Shown here: in pieces, positions 62,506-64,000 of the stretch
Numbering within the stretch: the stretch's first letter is position 1
How the letters are laid out: each line of letters starts with the position of its first letter
Assembly: GCF_900111835.1 (NCBI RefSeq)
Contig: NZ_FOJP01000009.1
Location: 1 to 64,000 of the forward strand
Length of the DNA stretch: 64,000 nucleotides
Reading direction: 5' to 3'
Origin: Metapseudomonas otitidis
Lineage (GTDB): Bacteria; Pseudomonadota; Gammaproteobacteria; Pseudomonadales; Pseudomonadaceae
Notes under the pieces: model-generated
What the model was told of the DNA's origin: nothing
What the model saw: the letters and a program-made list of their open reading frames with translations, nothing else
The model's database searches: none
Program-made: the position numbers and the translations under genes

Positions 62506-62603
62506 TCCCCCCTCCTCCCCCTGCGCCGTTGCGCCATCCGACAGGCTGCGCGCGGCGCTGGGTTACCATGCGCGCCTTTTCGTTCTGCTGGCGGCTGGCC
62601 CCT

Positions 62604-63347
62604 ATGTCTTCCAACGCGCTCTACACCGACCTCTCCGCCTACTACGACCTGATGTGCGCGGACATCGACTACCAGGCCCAGAGCCATTGCGTGCGGCGCC
62701 TGCACCAGCTGTTCGGCACCTCGGGGCGGCGGCACCTGGACCTGGCCTGCGGGACGGGGCCCCATGTGCGGCACTTCCTCGATTTCGGCTACGCCAGCGC
62801 CGGCCTGGACATCAACCAGCCGATGCTGGACCTGGCCCGGCTGCGCTGCCCCGAGGCGCAGTTCAGCCGGCAGGACATGGCCAGCTTCACGGTGGACGCG
62901 CCCCAGGACCTGATCACCTGCTTCCTCTATTCCCTGCACTACAACCCGGGCCTGGCGCCGTTGCAGGCCTGCCTGGAGCGGGTGCACGGGGCGCTGGCGG
63001 CGGGCGGGGTGTTCTGCTTCAACACGGTGGACAAGCGGCAGATCGACAACCAGTCCTTCGTGCGCCATTCGGTGGAGCACGAGGGCAGCGCCTTCACCTT
63101 CGGCTCCGGCTGGTTCTACCGGGGCGAGGGGGAGCAGCAGGCGCTGCGCCTGTGCATCGAGAAGACCACCGACGGCGTCACCCAGCGCTGGGAGGACGAG
63201 CACCCGATGGTCGCCACCGGCTTCGACGAGCTGCAGCAGCTGCTGGCGCCGCACTTCGAGGTGCAGGTGTTCGAGCACGACTACGAGCGCATCACCCCCT
63301 GGGACGGCCGCTCCGGCAATGCGCTGTTCGTCTGCGTGAAGCGCTGA
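62604..63347 (+). CDS. Class I SAM-dependent methyltransferase (small-molecule type)
   Basis: 247 residues from ATG 62604; an ATG 12 codons upstream is also possible. An N-terminal YTDLSAYYDLMCADIDY segment and the SAM loop LDLACGTGPHVRHFLDFGY near 46-64 mark a UbiE/Methyltransf_11/25-type enzyme. The C-terminal beta-rich part contains HEGSAFTFGSGWFYRG, as in several small-molecule methyltransferases of bacteria. The substrate is unknown. It is convergent with the aminotransferase gene, with only 9 bases between. Confidence 0.85.
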   Translation: MSSNALYTDLSAYYDLMCADIDYQAQSHCVRRLHQLFGTSGRRHLDLACGTGPHVRHFLDFGYASAGLDINQPMLDLARLRCPEAQFSRQDMASFTVDAPQDLITCFLYSLHYNPGLAPLQACLERVHGALAAGGVFCFNTVDKRQIDNQSFVRHSVEHEGSAFTFGSGWFYRGEGEQQALRLCIEKTTDGVTQRWEDEHPMVATGFDELQQLLAPHFEVQVFEHDYERITPWDGRSGNALFVCVKR

Positions 63348-63356
63348 GCGCGCACC

Positions 63357-64000
63357 TCACCCCGCCGCGCTGACCACCCAGGCGACCCGGCACAGGGCGC
63401 GCTCCAGGGTCGCCAGGTCCACCGAGCCGAGGGCCACGCGCAGCGCGTGGGGCACGTGGGGCGCGGTGCAGAAGGGTTCGGCGGTGGAGACGGCAATGCC
63501 CTCCTCCAGCAGGGCCTGGGTGATGCGGTCGGCCCGTGCCGCTTCCGGCAACGGCAGCCAGCGAAAGTAGGAGGCCGGGTGGCCGAGGTGCTCGATGCCG
63601 GCCAACGCCTGGGCCGCGAGGGCCTGGCGGGCGCGGGCGTCGTCACGCTTCTGCGCCTCCAGGCGGGCCACGGTGCCGTCTTCCAGCCAGGCGCAGGCCA
63701 GGGCGGTGATCAGCCCCGGGGTATTCCAGGTGGTGGCGCGCAGGCTGCGCTCCAGGCTCGGCACCCAGTCTTCGGGGGCGGCGACGAAGCCGATGCGCAG
63801 CCCGGTGGCGAGGCTCTTGGACAGGCCCGAGACGTACAGGGTGCGCGCCGGGGCGAGCGTGGCCAGGGGCGGCGGCGGGTCCTCGGCGAGGTAGGCGTAG
63901 GCGGCGTCTTCGATCAGCAGCAGGTCATGGGCCTCGGCCAGGGCCACCAGGCGCTGCCGGGTAGCCAGCGGCAGCACCCAGCCCAGGGGGTTGTGCAGGG
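63357..64000 (-). CDS. MocR-type PLP-dependent regulator/aminotransferase, C-terminal part
   Basis: The frame is open to the right edge; about 214 C-terminal residues are seen. A fold-type I aminotransferase core is present: HNPLGWVLP (substrate loop), LLLIEDAAYAYLAED (Asp that binds the pyridine N) and SGLSKSLATGLRIGF with the PLP Lys. The sequence resembles GntR/MocR regulators, whose N-terminal helix-turn-helix would lie outside the window; a plain aminotransferase is the alternative. Confidence 0.88.
   Translation of the reverse strand, partial: LHNPLGWVLPLATRQRLVALAEAHDLLLIEDAAYAYLAEDPPPPLATLAPARTLYVSGLSKSLATGLRIGFVAAPEDWVPSLERSLRATTWNTPGLITALACAWLEDGTVARLEAQKRDDARARQALAAQALAGIEHLGHPASYFRWLPLPEAARADRITQALLEEGIAVSTAEPFCTAPHVPHALRVALGSVDLATLERALCRVAWVVSAAG

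Overview
The window is a piece of a GC-rich Pseudomonas chromosome. The evidence is the gene order (pnp-rpsO-truB-rbfA-infB-nusA-rimP / secG-tpiA-glmM-folP-ftsH-rlmE / greA-carB-carA-dapB-dnaJ-dnaK-grpE / recN / fur-bamE / rnfH-ratA-smpB / lldR-lldPD-dld), which is that of the P. aeruginosa PA4740-PA4772 region as I know it, and a tmRNA with the pseudomonad tag ANDDNYALAA. The species is not P. aeruginosa itself: flanking genes differ and carA and carB are directly adjacent. Assignment below genus level is not possible from the sequence alone.

Layout. 1-6.7 kb: end of a thiolase gene, an rRNA-methyltransferase-like gene, a DUF748 envelope protein, two tandem DUF2845 proteins and a rhomboid-family protease. 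6.7-9 kb (minus): CsbD and BON stress proteins and a zinc-finger/membrane/TPR protein. 9-25 kb (mostly minus): the translation and RNA-processing cluster, initiator tRNA and tRNA-Leu, then secG to ftsH and rlmE; yhbY runs the other way. 24.6-34.9 kb (minus): heat-shock genes grpE-dnaK-dnaJ, then dapB, carA, carB, greA and a DUF4149 membrane gene whose only well-placed start codon is AUA. Two sigma-32-type promoters precede grpE and dnaK. 35-39 kb: recN with a LexA box, divergent fur and bamE, rnfH/ratA, and smpB. 39-46 kb: the lactate utilisation locus (LldR repressor, permease, L-lactate dehydrogenase, Fe-S D-lactate dehydrogenase) with a palindromic LldR-type operator. 46.5-49.8 kb: a small secreted protein and a hybrid sensor kinase. 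49.9-50.25 kb: ssrA.

The tmRNA gene marks the edge of an accessory region (about 50.25-62.5 kb). It holds an HNH nuclease gene, a tyrosine integrase broken by one in-frame TGA, an AT-rich membrane protein gene, a SapC-family gene, a 48-codon gene followed by a PD-(D/E)XK nuclease gene with the same 18-base leader, and a 1628-residue type ISP-like restriction-modification enzyme. After these come a secreted VHL-beta-domain protein and two tandem cI-like small regulators that overlap by TTGA, share an almost identical tail, and lie behind a palindromic operator with no Shine-Dalgarno sequence. A diverged repeat of about 120 bp flanks the nuclease block. The window closes with a methyltransferase and the C-terminal part of a MocR-type aminotransferase regulator.

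The core genes are ordinary. The least described material is the small-gene/nuclease pair at 54.4-55.6 kb, the twin regulators at 62 kb, the AUA-start membrane gene at 24.6-25.0 kb, and a set of long imperfect hairpins placed inside operons.
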